Below, in pieces: positions 37,757 to 46,125 of a DNA stretch of 64,000 bases. Each line of letters begins with the position of its first letter. Position 1 is the first letter of the stretch. The position numbers and the translations under genes were made by a program. Below the pieces are notes generated by a model. That model saw only the letters and a program-made list of their open reading frames with translations, searched no databases and was not told the origin of the DNA. Origin of the DNA: Exiguobacterium antarcticum DSM 14480 (GTDB lineage: Bacteria > Bacillota > Bacilli > Exiguobacteriales > Exiguobacteriaceae); assembly GCF_000685865.1 (NCBI RefSeq), contig NZ_JMKS01000003.1, forward strand, positions 186,001 through 250,000. The letters are read 5' to 3'.

Positions 37757-38362
37757 TTAATCGGCAAGACTTCTGATCATGAGGATCTCACCTTTTTGAA
37801 CACGGATGTCCGCCACTCTTTGTCTGGTCCATTCGTTACTGACAGTCAATGAACCACCGACTGGAACGGTCTGCTCCATCAATGGATATTTGACGCCACA
37901 GAGCGTCAAGACTGTCGAAACAAGTGGAATGAAGGACAAGTAATGATACTGTTCCGCTTCGATTTCATAACGTCCTTCGGGCAAAAAACGTACATCTGCC
38001 TGTTTCGTCACAAGGCGCGCTTCGGGGAATTGTTTTAACAAATACACATTTTGAAGTGTCATATCAATCCTCCCGCCCGTCGCGCCAAAGATTAACAATT
38101 CCGTGACTTCATAGTGTTCATAGACATACCGTAACGCCAATTCCAAATCCGTCTCATCTTTTTCAGCAGGATGCAAAATAGCTCCCGTCGGTATATGACC
38201 AAGTGAATCAAAATCACCGATCGCCAGGTCAAAGTCGATGCCTTGATCCACCAAGGTCGCAATGCCCCCGTCGACGCCGATGACACGTGTGTTTTCGAAT
38301 AAAAACGGTTTTAGTAGCGGCACCTCTTCCGACGGACCGGCTGCGACGATGATGATCCGCAT
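37757..38362 (-). CDS. thiN: Thiamine pyrophosphokinase
   Basis: ThiN turns thiamine into TPP with ATP. The 201-residue protein has the conserved GVDGGIATLVDQG and AIGDFDSLG motifs of the catalytic domain and TDLELALRY, and a C-terminal beta domain. Its ATG overlaps the thiT stop (TGATG), so it is the second gene of the TPP-riboswitch operon, pairing uptake with activation of the vitamin. Confidence 0.93.
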   Translation of the reverse strand: MRIIIVAAGPSEEVPLLKPFLFENTRVIGVDGGIATLVDQGIDFDLAIGDFDSLGHIPTGAILHPAEKDETDLELALRYVYEHYEVTELLIFGATGGRIDMTLQNVYLLKQFPEARLVTKQADVRFLPEGRYEIEAEQYHYLSFIPLVSTVLTLCGVKYPLMEQTVPVGGSLTVSNEWTRQRVADIRVQKGEILMIRSLAD

Positions 38363-38922
38363 CAGACACCTCGTGCCGAATAACGAAGAAGTCGTGGCGC
38401 CGTCGTAAACAAGAGACCAGCAACAATTCCACATAGTAGATAAGACGGAACCATGTAGGTCGCATTATAAATCAGTGAATACGGCACGACCGGACCTTCT
38501 GCGTATTCGGCAAAGAACACGATGCCGCTGATGACGTGACAGACATACCGTAAGCCTGCACCAAGCAACGTCGCAATGAGAACAATCGTCATCAAACGTC
38601 CATTTTTCCCATCCGCTGCTGCTTTTTTGACTTGTCGGGCAAACAGTCCGCTCAACCCGACGACACCAAAGGCGATCGTATAATCGAGTAACGGTTGAAC
38701 GACCGTCAGGATTTGTGGGGCAAACATCAATTGAATGGTCCCGACAAGAGCTCCCGTCACGACACCACCAACGACACCATGACGAAATGCCATCACGAAA
38801 ATCGGCAACATTGCCAAACTGATAGAACCACCTTGAGGCATTTTAAACGGGATCAATAAATCAAAGACAACCCCTAGACTTGCAAAGATTGCAATTTCCA
38901 TTAACATTTGTAGCCGTTTCAT
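38362..38922 (-). CDS. thiT: Thiamine ECF transporter substrate-binding component ThiT
   Basis: ThiT is the membrane S component that captures thiamine for an ECF energy-coupling module encoded elsewhere. The 186-residue protein has about six membrane segments and the thiamine-site region near LRYVCHVISGIVFFAEYA, typical of YuaJ/ThiT. ATG 38922 has AGGAGG 7 nt upstream. The TPP riboswitch just before it confirms the vitamin specificity. Confidence 0.94.
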   Translation of the reverse strand: MKRLQMLMEIAIFASLGVVFDLLIPFKMPQGGSISLAMLPIFVMAFRHGVVGGVVTGALVGTIQLMFAPQILTVVQPLLDYTIAFGVVGLSGLFARQVKKAAADGKNGRLMTIVLIATLLGAGLRYVCHVISGIVFFAEYAEGPVVPYSLIYNATYMVPSYLLCGIVAGLLFTTAPRLLRYSARGV

Positions 38923-38957
38923 TCTTTTTCCTCCTAAAAATAAAATCGCAGGACGGC

Positions 38958-38988
38958 AAAAAGGCAGTACGACGGACGCCGTACTGCC
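38958..38988 (-). terminator. Intrinsic terminator of the TPP riboswitch
   Basis: GGCAGTACG and CGTACTGCC (38963-38971 and 38980-38988) form a perfect 9-bp stem, followed on the minus strand by TTTTTGCC. It sits between the aptamer and thiT, so TPP binding should favour termination. Confidence 0.9.
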
Positions 38989-38996
38989 TGCGTGCG

Positions 38997-39086
38997 CCAC
39001 ATCCCTACGTCCGTCTGAACGGAACAGGTTCGAAGGGTTAAAGTCCGATCACTTCTCTCAGCCGCTTGACGCGACACCCCTTGCGG
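38997..39086 (-). ncRNA. TPP riboswitch (THI element)
   Basis: Read on the minus strand the region has the aptamer signature in order: AAGGGGTG, CTGAGA, ACCCTTCGAACCTG and CGTAGGGA, with a P1 stem CCGCA/TGTGG closing it. It lies 28 nt after the rpe stop and controls thiT-thiN through the following terminator. Confidence 0.96.
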
Positions 39087-39114
39087 TCATCATTTAATTT
39101 TGATTTCTTGTTTA

Positions 39115-39771
39115 TTATACGTGAGCAGCGTTCCGAATACTAGTGATTGCTTCTGCATAATCCGGTGTATTGTAGATGGCGGATCCCGCAACAAGGACGT
39201 TTGCACCGTTCTCGATACATAACTTCGCCGTCTCGGCGTTGACGCCACCATCGATTTCAATCTCAAATGATAGATTTTGTTCTGCTTTCAAGGCGGCCAG
39301 TTGCTTTAATTTTTTCATGACACCCGGAATAAATGCTTGACCACCGAAACCTGGATTAACTGTCATCAATAGGACCATATCAACGTCTTCTAACACATGC
39401 TCAATCGCTGAAAGGGGCGTATGTGGATTGAGTACTACCCCAGCCTTAGCTCCCGCTGCTTTAATTTGTTGAAGGACACGATGGACATGATTCGTTGCTT
39501 CGACATGAAACGTCACGATATCGGCCCCTGCCGCAACAAATGCTTCGACGAAGTTTTCCGGACGGTCAATCATCAAATGAACATCGAGAACCATGTCTGT
39601 TTTTTGACGCAAACTGCTTAAGACCGGTAGACCAAACGAGATATTCGGAACGAACTGTCCGTCCATGACATCGAAGTGGATATAATCCGCTCCGGCCATT
39701 TCAACGGCTTTAACGTCCCGCTCTAAGTTTGCAAAATCTGCTGATAAGATTGATGGTGCGATTTTAATCAT
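39115..39771 (-). CDS. rpe: Ribulose-phosphate 3-epimerase
   Basis: Rpe interconverts ribulose 5-phosphate and xylulose 5-phosphate in the pentose phosphate path. The 218-residue TIM-barrel protein has IAPSILSADFANLE, HFDVMDGQFVPNIS, the metal His in DVHLMI, the VNPGFGGQAF loop and EIDGGVNAETA. It starts one nt after rsgA ends. Confidence 0.97.
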   Translation of the reverse strand: MIKIAPSILSADFANLERDVKAVEMAGADYIHFDVMDGQFVPNISFGLPVLSSLRQKTDMVLDVHLMIDRPENFVEAFVAAGADIVTFHVEATNHVHRVLQQIKAAGAKAGVVLNPHTPLSAIEHVLEDVDMVLLMTVNPGFGGQAFIPGVMKKLKQLAALKAEQNLSFEIEIDGGVNAETAKLCIENGANVLVAGSAIYNTPDYAEAITSIRNAAHV

Positions 39772-39772
39772 C

Positions 39773-40678
39773 TTAATACCTCCGCGTCCGATTCTTGATT
39801 TCCTCTACAAACATACCATAATTCGTATACCGGGAAGGCATGATTTCGCCCGCTTCCATGGCAACCTTGACCGCACACCCCGGTTCATTCAGATGAAGGC
39901 AACCTCGATATTTACAGTCATCTTGTAAAGCAACGAACTCTGGGAAACACCACCGTAATTCCTCAAGCTCCATCTCATGTGGGAAATCGAGATTCGAAAA
40001 ACCAGGTGTATCGGCGATCAATCCTTCACCAAGTGGAATCAACGTCACGTGGCGCGTCGTATGCCGACCGCGTCCAAGTGATTTTGAGATATGACTCGTC
40101 TCAAGCGCTAACGCCGGTTCTAAGGCATTCAACAATGAACTTTTACCTACGCCGGACTGTCCGGCCAAGACACTGGTCTTATCCTTGAGTAGTGGACGAA
40201 CAAGTTCGACACCAAGCAATGTCTCACTTGAAGTCTCGACCACGTGATAACCAATTTTTCGATACGCAGCAATCGCTTCGTTTACTTCCTGTGCTGTTTT
40301 CCCCTGCAATAAATCCATCTTCGTCAAGATGATGATCGGCTGAATGTCCTTCGCTTCAATCAAAACAAGAAAGCGGTCAAGGAGATGTGCAGAAAAATCG
40401 GGTTCTGCTGCTGAGACGACCAAAAGTGCTTGATCGATGTTCGCAACCGGTGGTCGGACTAAGAAATTTTGCCGTTCTTTTACTTCCAAAATGTATCCTG
40501 TTTCACTTTCGATGTGTAACACGACTTCATCCCCTACAACCGGACTGATGCCTCGTTTTCTGAAATTACCACGTGCCCGTGATCGAATTTCACCCTGAGG
40601 TGTCATGACATCATAAAATCCACCTTGCAAACGAATAATCGTCCCATCCCGATTTTCTTCGATTCGACTTTCTGCCAT
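39773..40678 (-). CDS. rsgA: Ribosome small-subunit GTPase RsgA
   Basis: RsgA checks maturation of the 30S decoding site. The 301-residue protein has an OB domain, the circularly permuted GTPase motifs (LTKMDLL, then AGQSGVGKSSLLNAL, then DTPGFSNLDF) and a C-terminal zinc finger (CKYRGCLHLNEPGC). ATG 40678 follows AGGAGGGCACAGG; the frame is open further up but overlaps nothing useful. It follows prkC, the order prpC-prkC-rsgA-rpe being widely conserved. Confidence 0.95.
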   Translation of the reverse strand: MAESRIEENRDGTIIRLQGGFYDVMTPQGEIRSRARGNFRKRGISPVVGDEVVLHIESETGYILEVKERQNFLVRPPVANIDQALLVVSAAEPDFSAHLLDRFLVLIEAKDIQPIIILTKMDLLQGKTAQEVNEAIAAYRKIGYHVVETSSETLLGVELVRPLLKDKTSVLAGQSGVGKSSLLNALEPALALETSHISKSLGRGRHTTRHVTLIPLGEGLIADTPGFSNLDFPHEMELEELRWCFPEFVALQDDCKYRGCLHLNEPGCAVKVAMEAGEIMPSRYTNYGMFVEEIKNRTRRY

Positions 40679-40716
40679 CCTGTGCCCTCCTGTTGGCAGG
40701 ATTATTTTCCTGCCCA

Positions 40717-42642
40717 TTATTCTTGTGATTTTGCCTGATTGTACGTAATCGTTTTGGAGCGATATACTTCATCGTCTTTATAAATCGTAATCTTTCCTTC
40801 GTCACCTGGATCAATCGTCAACGGAACATCAAATGTTTCATCTTGATCAATCGATTCTTCGATGACTGTTCGTTTGCCCTTCGCGTCCTCCGTTTCAATC
40901 CGGATGACTTGACGAGGAGCGGGTTCTTCTTCTTCACTGATGCCATCATACACCACTTTTTCAGGGAATGTAGCCGTAACCGTTTTTTCTTCTTCGCCAC
41001 GTGAGATGAAGACGGTCACCGAATCATTGGGTTCCACTTGCGCGCCCGCTTGCGGGTACTGTCGAATCACTTGATCCAGCGCGACGTCACTTGAGAATTC
41101 TTGTTCAAACGTTCCGTCTAGTCCCGTCTCGTCAAGATAAGCTTTCGCTTCGGCGCTCGACAAGTCTGTCAGATCCTTTAAGACAAACGTCGACGATCCG
41201 TTTGAAACCGTGATCGTGATCATCTGTTCTTTGGCAATGACTTCTGTTCCAGCTGAAATCGACTGTCGGATGACGTTCCCACGTTTGATGTCTTCTGACT
41301 CTTCTCGTTCGATATCGACTTTCTCAAATCCACTATCCTTAAGTATGGCAATGGCTTTTTTCTCTGTCTCATCTGTCACATCCGGAACTTCAACCGGATC
41401 ACTTCCTGTCGAAACAACAAGATTGACGGTCGAACCTTTTTTGACGGTTGCTTTCTCGCGTGGAGATTGACTGATGACGAAACCTTCTTCCACCGTATCA
41501 CTTGAGCGTTCGGTCGACTCGACGAGAAAACCTAGTTTCTCAAGTGTCGTTTCTGCTTCATCCGCATCTTCCCCTGCCACATCCGGAACAACGACTGTCG
41601 GATCAGGCCACATCGCAAACGTGGTCGCCGCTCCCCCTACTAATAAAAGAATCAGCAAGACCCACCACCAGCCGCGTTTTTTCTTCTTTTCCGGTTTCGG
41701 AGTGACGGTTGCGACTTTCGGGATCGATGCTGTCTGTGCAGTATCTTCTGTCGGTAGGGAAACCGGGCTGAGTACCATCGTTTGTTCCATTTGATCGTCT
41801 CCGCGAATCCCTTCATTTGCTCGCTCGGCAGACATCGCGGTTATCATGTCTTCCTTGAACGCTGCGACTGACTGTTGTCGATCGTGTGGGGCCTTCGCCA
41901 AGGCTTGCATGATACAATTCTCGAGTGCTTGTGGGACGGCAGGATTTAGTGCCGTCGGTCGCCGTGCTGTGTCTTGAAGGTGCTTCAAGGCGACAGCCAC
42001 CGGCGAATCGCCTTCGAACGGAACTTGTCCGGTCACGAGTTCATACAGGACAGCTCCCAGCGAATAAATATCTGATTTTTCATCGGCAAATTTTCCTTTT
42101 GCCTGTTCTGGTGAAAAGTAATGAACCGATCCTAAGACAGACATCGTATGCGTCAAGGTTGCATTTGACATGGCGACGGCGATTCCGAAATCCGTAACTT
42201 TTACGGTCCCATCCTCACGGACAAGCATGTTCTGTGGTTTAATGTCGCGATGGATGATCCGATGCGCATGCGCGTGGTCAATCGCATCACAAATCTGACG
42301 AATGATGTCAATCGCTTTTGACACTGGTAAGGCCTGACCTTCACAATAGGTTTTCAGTGTCATCCCGTCGATGTATTCCATCACGATATAATAAATGGCT
42401 TCTTCTTCCCCTACATCATACACCGCAACGATATTTGGATGATTTAAACTTGTCGCAGCATGTGCTTCTCGTTCAAATCGCCGAATGAATTGTTCATCGT
42501 GTGAAAACTCAGTACGTAAAATTTTGATTGCGACAGTTCGATTCAAGATTTCATCATATGCCTGATAAACGTTTGCCATTCCGCCATTTCCAACTAACCG
42601 TTCTATGCGGTAGCGGTCGTTCAATCGATCTCCGTAACGCAT
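40717..42642 (-). CDS. prkC: PASTA-domain Ser/Thr protein kinase PrkC
   Basis: PrkC senses cell-wall fragments and phosphorylates proteins of growth and wall synthesis. The 641-residue protein has an N-terminal kinase domain with Lys40 (AIK), catalytic HRDIKPQN (131-138) and DFG (151-153), a Lys-rich stretch and one membrane helix (about 325-345), then three extracellular PASTA repeats (about 350-553) and an extra 88-residue C-terminal domain. It lies 2 nt after its phosphatase gene. Confidence 0.96.
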   Translation of the reverse strand: MRYGDRLNDRYRIERLVGNGGMANVYQAYDEILNRTVAIKILRTEFSHDEQFIRRFEREAHAATSLNHPNIVAVYDVGEEEAIYYIVMEYIDGMTLKTYCEGQALPVSKAIDIIRQICDAIDHAHAHRIIHRDIKPQNMLVREDGTVKVTDFGIAVAMSNATLTHTMSVLGSVHYFSPEQAKGKFADEKSDIYSLGAVLYELVTGQVPFEGDSPVAVALKHLQDTARRPTALNPAVPQALENCIMQALAKAPHDRQQSVAAFKEDMITAMSAERANEGIRGDDQMEQTMVLSPVSLPTEDTAQTASIPKVATVTPKPEKKKKRGWWWVLLILLLVGGAATTFAMWPDPTVVVPDVAGEDADEAETTLEKLGFLVESTERSSDTVEEGFVISQSPREKATVKKGSTVNLVVSTGSDPVEVPDVTDETEKKAIAILKDSGFEKVDIEREESEDIKRGNVIRQSISAGTEVIAKEQMITITVSNGSSTFVLKDLTDLSSAEAKAYLDETGLDGTFEQEFSSDVALDQVIRQYPQAGAQVEPNDSVTVFISRGEEEKTVTATFPEKVVYDGISEEEEPAPRQVIRIETEDAKGKRTVIEESIDQDETFDVPLTIDPGDEGKITIYKDDEVYRSKTITYNQAKSQE

Positions 42643-42644
42643 AT

Positions 42645-43379
42645 TCAGATCCTCTCTCTTTCTTTAAAACGGATTGCAGCAATCGTAATGTTGTCTGCGC
42701 CCCCCCGCTCATTTGCCTCTGATGCTAAACGTTCGACGATTGTCTCGAGCGACTCATCTGCTTTTAGGAGTCGCTGCATCACGTCGTGGGGGACTTCATC
42801 CGATAATCCGTCACTGCAGACTAAGACGATGTCATAATCTGGTGCGTCTCGGACTTGGATGTCGACATCAACGGATTCATTCGAACCAACCGATCGTGTG
42901 ATGACATTACGACGGGGATGATTCTCAAGCTCCGCTTCCGATAATTCGCCTAGCTGTTTCAACATGTTGACATACGAGTGGTCGTCGGTCAGTTGTTTGA
43001 GCTGTCCCTCTTCGAGCGCATACACCCGACTATCTCCGACATGACCAATGACGAGCAGATTATCTGACCAACAGACACAGGCCATCGTCGTCCCGACAAT
43101 TGATAAGTTCTCGATTTTAGAAAAACGTAGGATTTGCGTATTCGCTTCTTTCACCAATTGTTCAATCCAAGAAGACAGTTCCATCGGTCGGTTCGGCATC
43201 TCGGTATAGGCCTCTGCAAAAATCTGTCGAACGATCGCACTCGCCGTCTCACCAGCTGCGTGCCCGCCCATACCATCTGCAACAACTGCCAATCCTTGTT
43301 TCGCATCCCCTACCAACAAGACAGTATCTTCATTTTTTGAACGGACCTTTCCGGTCGTCGTCAAATAAGCTAACTCCAT
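42645..43379 (-). CDS. prpC: PP2C-type protein phosphatase PrpC
   Basis: PrpC reverses PrkC phosphorylation. The 244-residue protein has the PPM motifs in order: RSKNEDT, VADGMGGHAAGE, GHVGDSRVY, SDGLSDEV and GGADNITI, which supply the metal-binding aspartates. It lies between rsmB (35 nt upstream) and prkC (2 nt downstream). In B. subtilis rlmN sits between rsmB and prpC; it is missing here. Confidence 0.96.
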   Translation of the reverse strand: MELAYLTTTGKVRSKNEDTVLLVGDAKQGLAVVADGMGGHAAGETASAIVRQIFAEAYTEMPNRPMELSSWIEQLVKEANTQILRFSKIENLSIVGTTMACVCWSDNLLVIGHVGDSRVYALEEGQLKQLTDDHSYVNMLKQLGELSEAELENHPRRNVITRSVGSNESVDVDIQVRDAPDYDIVLVCSDGLSDEVPHDVMQRLLKADESLETIVERLASEANERGGADNITIAAIRFKERERI

Positions 43380-43414
43380 ACCCGTCCTCCTCTTCGTTTC
43401 TGATCATCCATTCT

Positions 43415-44743
43415 TCAAATCGTTTTTTTGAAGGCAGCGATATAAAAACCATCCGTTCCGAGCGTCGTCGGCAAGAGTTTCAATTCTGCCCGTTCACCAA
43501 TCAAAGATTGGACCGATTCCGGCATCCGCGTTTTGAAACCTTCATCAAATTCAAACCCTTGACTGAGGATATACTCCGTCTGCTGTTCGTTTTCGAGCGG
43601 ATCCATCGTACAGGTCGAGTAGACAAACGTTCCACCGGTCTTGACGAGTGGGAGGACGGCTTCAATGATCTGACGTTGAATGACCGGTAACTGTGTCAGA
43701 TCCTCCGGACGTTTTGTCCATTTGATATCAGGTTTCCGGCGAATCACACCAAGTCCTGAACACGGTGCATCAACGAGAATACGATCAAACGATGCTGGGT
43801 CGAAACGGCTTCCCGCTTGTCGTGCATCGAGTACGTCTGTCTGAACCGTCTCTAGACCCAATCGCTTCGCTTGTTTTTCAAGTAATTTCACTTTATGGGG
43901 ATGAAGGTCAAGTGCGAACAAAGAACCTGTCGTCAATCCTTCCGCAATATGCATGGCCTTCCCGCCTGGCGCGGCACAACTGTCCAATACCCGATCAGAC
44001 GCTTGCGCACCAACAGCAGATGCGACCAGCATCGAGCTTTCATCTTGAAGTGACAGATAGCCCCGCTCCAGTAAGTCTGTTTGTTGGACACTGCCACTGA
44101 TGATTTCCAGTCCATCTGGCGCCGCATGCGCTAGTTTCGCGATGACACCCTGTTCTTCTAATAATTGAATCATTTCTTGTCTGTCTGCCCGTCTTTGATT
44201 GACACGAACCGTTACAGGTGCCGGTTCATTGTTCAGACGGCACATCTGCCATGTCTCGTCTTCTCCAAACAATTCAATCCACCGTTCAACGAGCCATGCC
44301 GGATGACTGGTCTCGATACTGATTCGCTGTACGGTAGAGGATATCGTCGAAAAATTAGGTTTCCCTTTTCGCAAGACATTCCGTAAAACACCGTTGACGA
44401 CTTTGGCGATATGTGGCTTGCCACGAGTCTTGGCAATCTCTACTGCTTCATTGATGACAGCGTGATCAGGAATCCGGTCAAGATAAAACAGTTGATAAAC
44501 GCTCATCCGAAGCAACGGACGCATGAACGGGTCTAATTTTTTTTGAGACGCTAAAAATGGTTCTAAAATATAGTCGAGTGTCAATTCACGGCTGAGCGTG
44601 CCATAGACGAGTTCCGTGTATAAACCGACATCGGCTTTGGCAATGGCTCGTTTCTCGAGCATCTGGTGGACGGAAATCGTGGAAAAAGCCCCACCTTGTC
44701 CGATTTTCAATAATGTTGTGACTGCTGCATCTCTGACGTTCAT
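43415..44743 (-). CDS. rsmB: 16S rRNA (cytosine-967-C5)-methyltransferase RsmB
   Basis: RsmB methylates C967 of 16S rRNA. The 442-residue protein has an N-terminal NusB-like helical domain (about 1-140) and a SAM-dependent Fmu/RsmB domain with SCAAPGGKAMHIAEGL, DAPCSGLGVIRR and STCTMDPLENE, the two cysteines being the catalytic pair. Its start overlaps the def-fmt stop by 4 nt (ATGA), so the three activities are co-expressed. Confidence 0.95.
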   Translation of the reverse strand: MNVRDAAVTTLLKIGQGGAFSTISVHQMLEKRAIAKADVGLYTELVYGTLSRELTLDYILEPFLASQKKLDPFMRPLLRMSVYQLFYLDRIPDHAVINEAVEIAKTRGKPHIAKVVNGVLRNVLRKGKPNFSTISSTVQRISIETSHPAWLVERWIELFGEDETWQMCRLNNEPAPVTVRVNQRRADRQEMIQLLEEQGVIAKLAHAAPDGLEIISGSVQQTDLLERGYLSLQDESSMLVASAVGAQASDRVLDSCAAPGGKAMHIAEGLTTGSLFALDLHPHKVKLLEKQAKRLGLETVQTDVLDARQAGSRFDPASFDRILVDAPCSGLGVIRRKPDIKWTKRPEDLTQLPVIQRQIIEAVLPLVKTGGTFVYSTCTMDPLENEQQTEYILSQGFEFDEGFKTRMPESVQSLIGERAELKLLPTTLGTDGFYIAAFKKTI

Positions 44744-46116
44744 GCTTGTTCGCCTACTTTCTGTCCGATCATGAGTGTCTGTCCGACACCTCGCATGAAT
44801 GTCGTGCCATCCATCCGTTTTTTGCCCGCTGGTTGTAAATCCGTCAATTTCAGAGCCATTCCTGATCCTGTCGCGATGACCGGACCGTCTGCTTCAAGCG
44901 CAATGATTTCTCCTGGCGTACCGGTTCCTGGGACTTTTTCTGCAAAATAGACTTTCAACCGGTCCGTACCAAGTGTCGTATAGGCACTCGGGAAAGGATT
45001 CATGCCGCGAATCTGATTGTAAAGGTCTTCCCCTGGACGTGAGAAATCGAGTCGTTCTCGTTCCCGGCTGATGTTCGGAGAAAACGTCACATCTTCTTCT
45101 CGCTGTGCTTCCGGTGTCAACGTCCCCGCAATCAACTGCGGTAACGTCTCAATCAACAGTCGGGCACCAGCGGCACTAAGTTTATCAAACATCGTTCCAA
45201 CCGTATCCCGTTCTTCGATCGGGACAATGATTTTTGACAACATATCGCCGGCATCGAGACGGTCGACCATATACATGATCGTGACGCCTGTCTCGGTTTC
45301 CCCGTCGATGATGGCCTGGTGGATCGGAGCACCACCTCGATACTTCGGAAGCAACGAGGCATGGACATTGATCGCGCCAAATCGTGGTGCTTCAAGAACC
45401 GCAGTCGGAACGATTTGTCCATAAGCTGCCGTAATGATCAGATCTGGTTTCAAGTCGAGTAAAGCCTGATAGTCTTCACGAATTTTAATCGGCTGCAAAA
45501 CTGGAATGTCATGAGCCAGCGCCACTTCCTTGACCGGTGTCGGTTTAATTTCACGTTTACGCCCGACCGGTTTATCCGGTTGAGAGACAACCCCCACTAC
45601 ATCGTATCCGGCATCGATGACTTCTCGTAACGTATTCGCAGCAAATTCCGGTGTGCCCATAAAGACGACGCGTGGTTTTTCGACGAGCTTATCGGTAAAC
45701 AGGATTCCGTCTAAATGATCCATCTCATGTTGAATCGCACGTGCAAAAAAGCCATTTGCCTTAATTTTTATGCTTCGCCCGAGACGGTCTTGGGATTTGA
45801 CGACGATTTGCTCGAACCGTTCGACCGGACCGAAAATCCCCGGCATACTAAGACAGCCTTCATCATCGATTTCTGAACCACTTGCTTCGATGATTTCCGG
45901 ATTGATCAACTCAACCGGTCCGGTTTCATCATCCGTATGGACGACTGCAACACGAATCGGCTGATTGATTTGCGGTGCCGCAAGTCCTACACCGTCATAT
46001 TCATACATCGTGTCAAACATCCGATCAATCATCTTAGCTAACTTTTTATCGAATTTCGTGACGCGTTGACATTGTTGACGCAATACGTCATTTGGTACTT
46101 CTACAACTTTATACAT
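44740..46116 (-). CDS. Fusion of peptide deformylase (Def) and methionyl-tRNA formyltransferase (Fmt)
   Basis: One 458-residue frame carries both enzymes. Residues 1-144 are a type-1 deformylase with GVGLAAPQI (42-50), EGCLS (86-90) and QHEMDH (129-134), the Fe/Zn site complete. Residues 148-458 are Fmt, opening KPRVVFMGTPEF and holding INVHASLLP (249-257), RLDAGDM and the C-terminal OB-like domain (TDLQPAGKKRM). Only about three linker residues separate them; no stop or separate SD lies there. In B. subtilis the same place holds two genes, def and fmt. The protein would add and later remove the same formyl group. It lies 9 nt after priA. Confidence 0.93.
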   Translation of the reverse strand: MYKVVEVPNDVLRQQCQRVTKFDKKLAKMIDRMFDTMYEYDGVGLAAPQINQPIRVAVVHTDDETGPVELINPEIIEASGSEIDDEGCLSMPGIFGPVERFEQIVVKSQDRLGRSIKIKANGFFARAIQHEMDHLDGILFTDKLVEKPRVVFMGTPEFAANTLREVIDAGYDVVGVVSQPDKPVGRKREIKPTPVKEVALAHDIPVLQPIKIREDYQALLDLKPDLIITAAYGQIVPTAVLEAPRFGAINVHASLLPKYRGGAPIHQAIIDGETETGVTIMYMVDRLDAGDMLSKIIVPIEERDTVGTMFDKLSAAGARLLIETLPQLIAGTLTPEAQREEDVTFSPNISRERERLDFSRPGEDLYNQIRGMNPFPSAYTTLGTDRLKVYFAEKVPGTGTPGEIIALEADGPVIATGSGMALKLTDLQPAGKKRMDGTTFMRGVGQTLMIGQKVGEQA

Positions 46117-46125
46117 ACTGCCACC

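Noticed and set aside
44740-46116. Frameshift or misassembly as the cause of the def-fmt fusion
   Set aside because: Both domains are complete and in the same frame, the joint has no repeated or homopolymer sequence, and there is no leftover stop or SD. It is kept as a real fusion pending read-level check.
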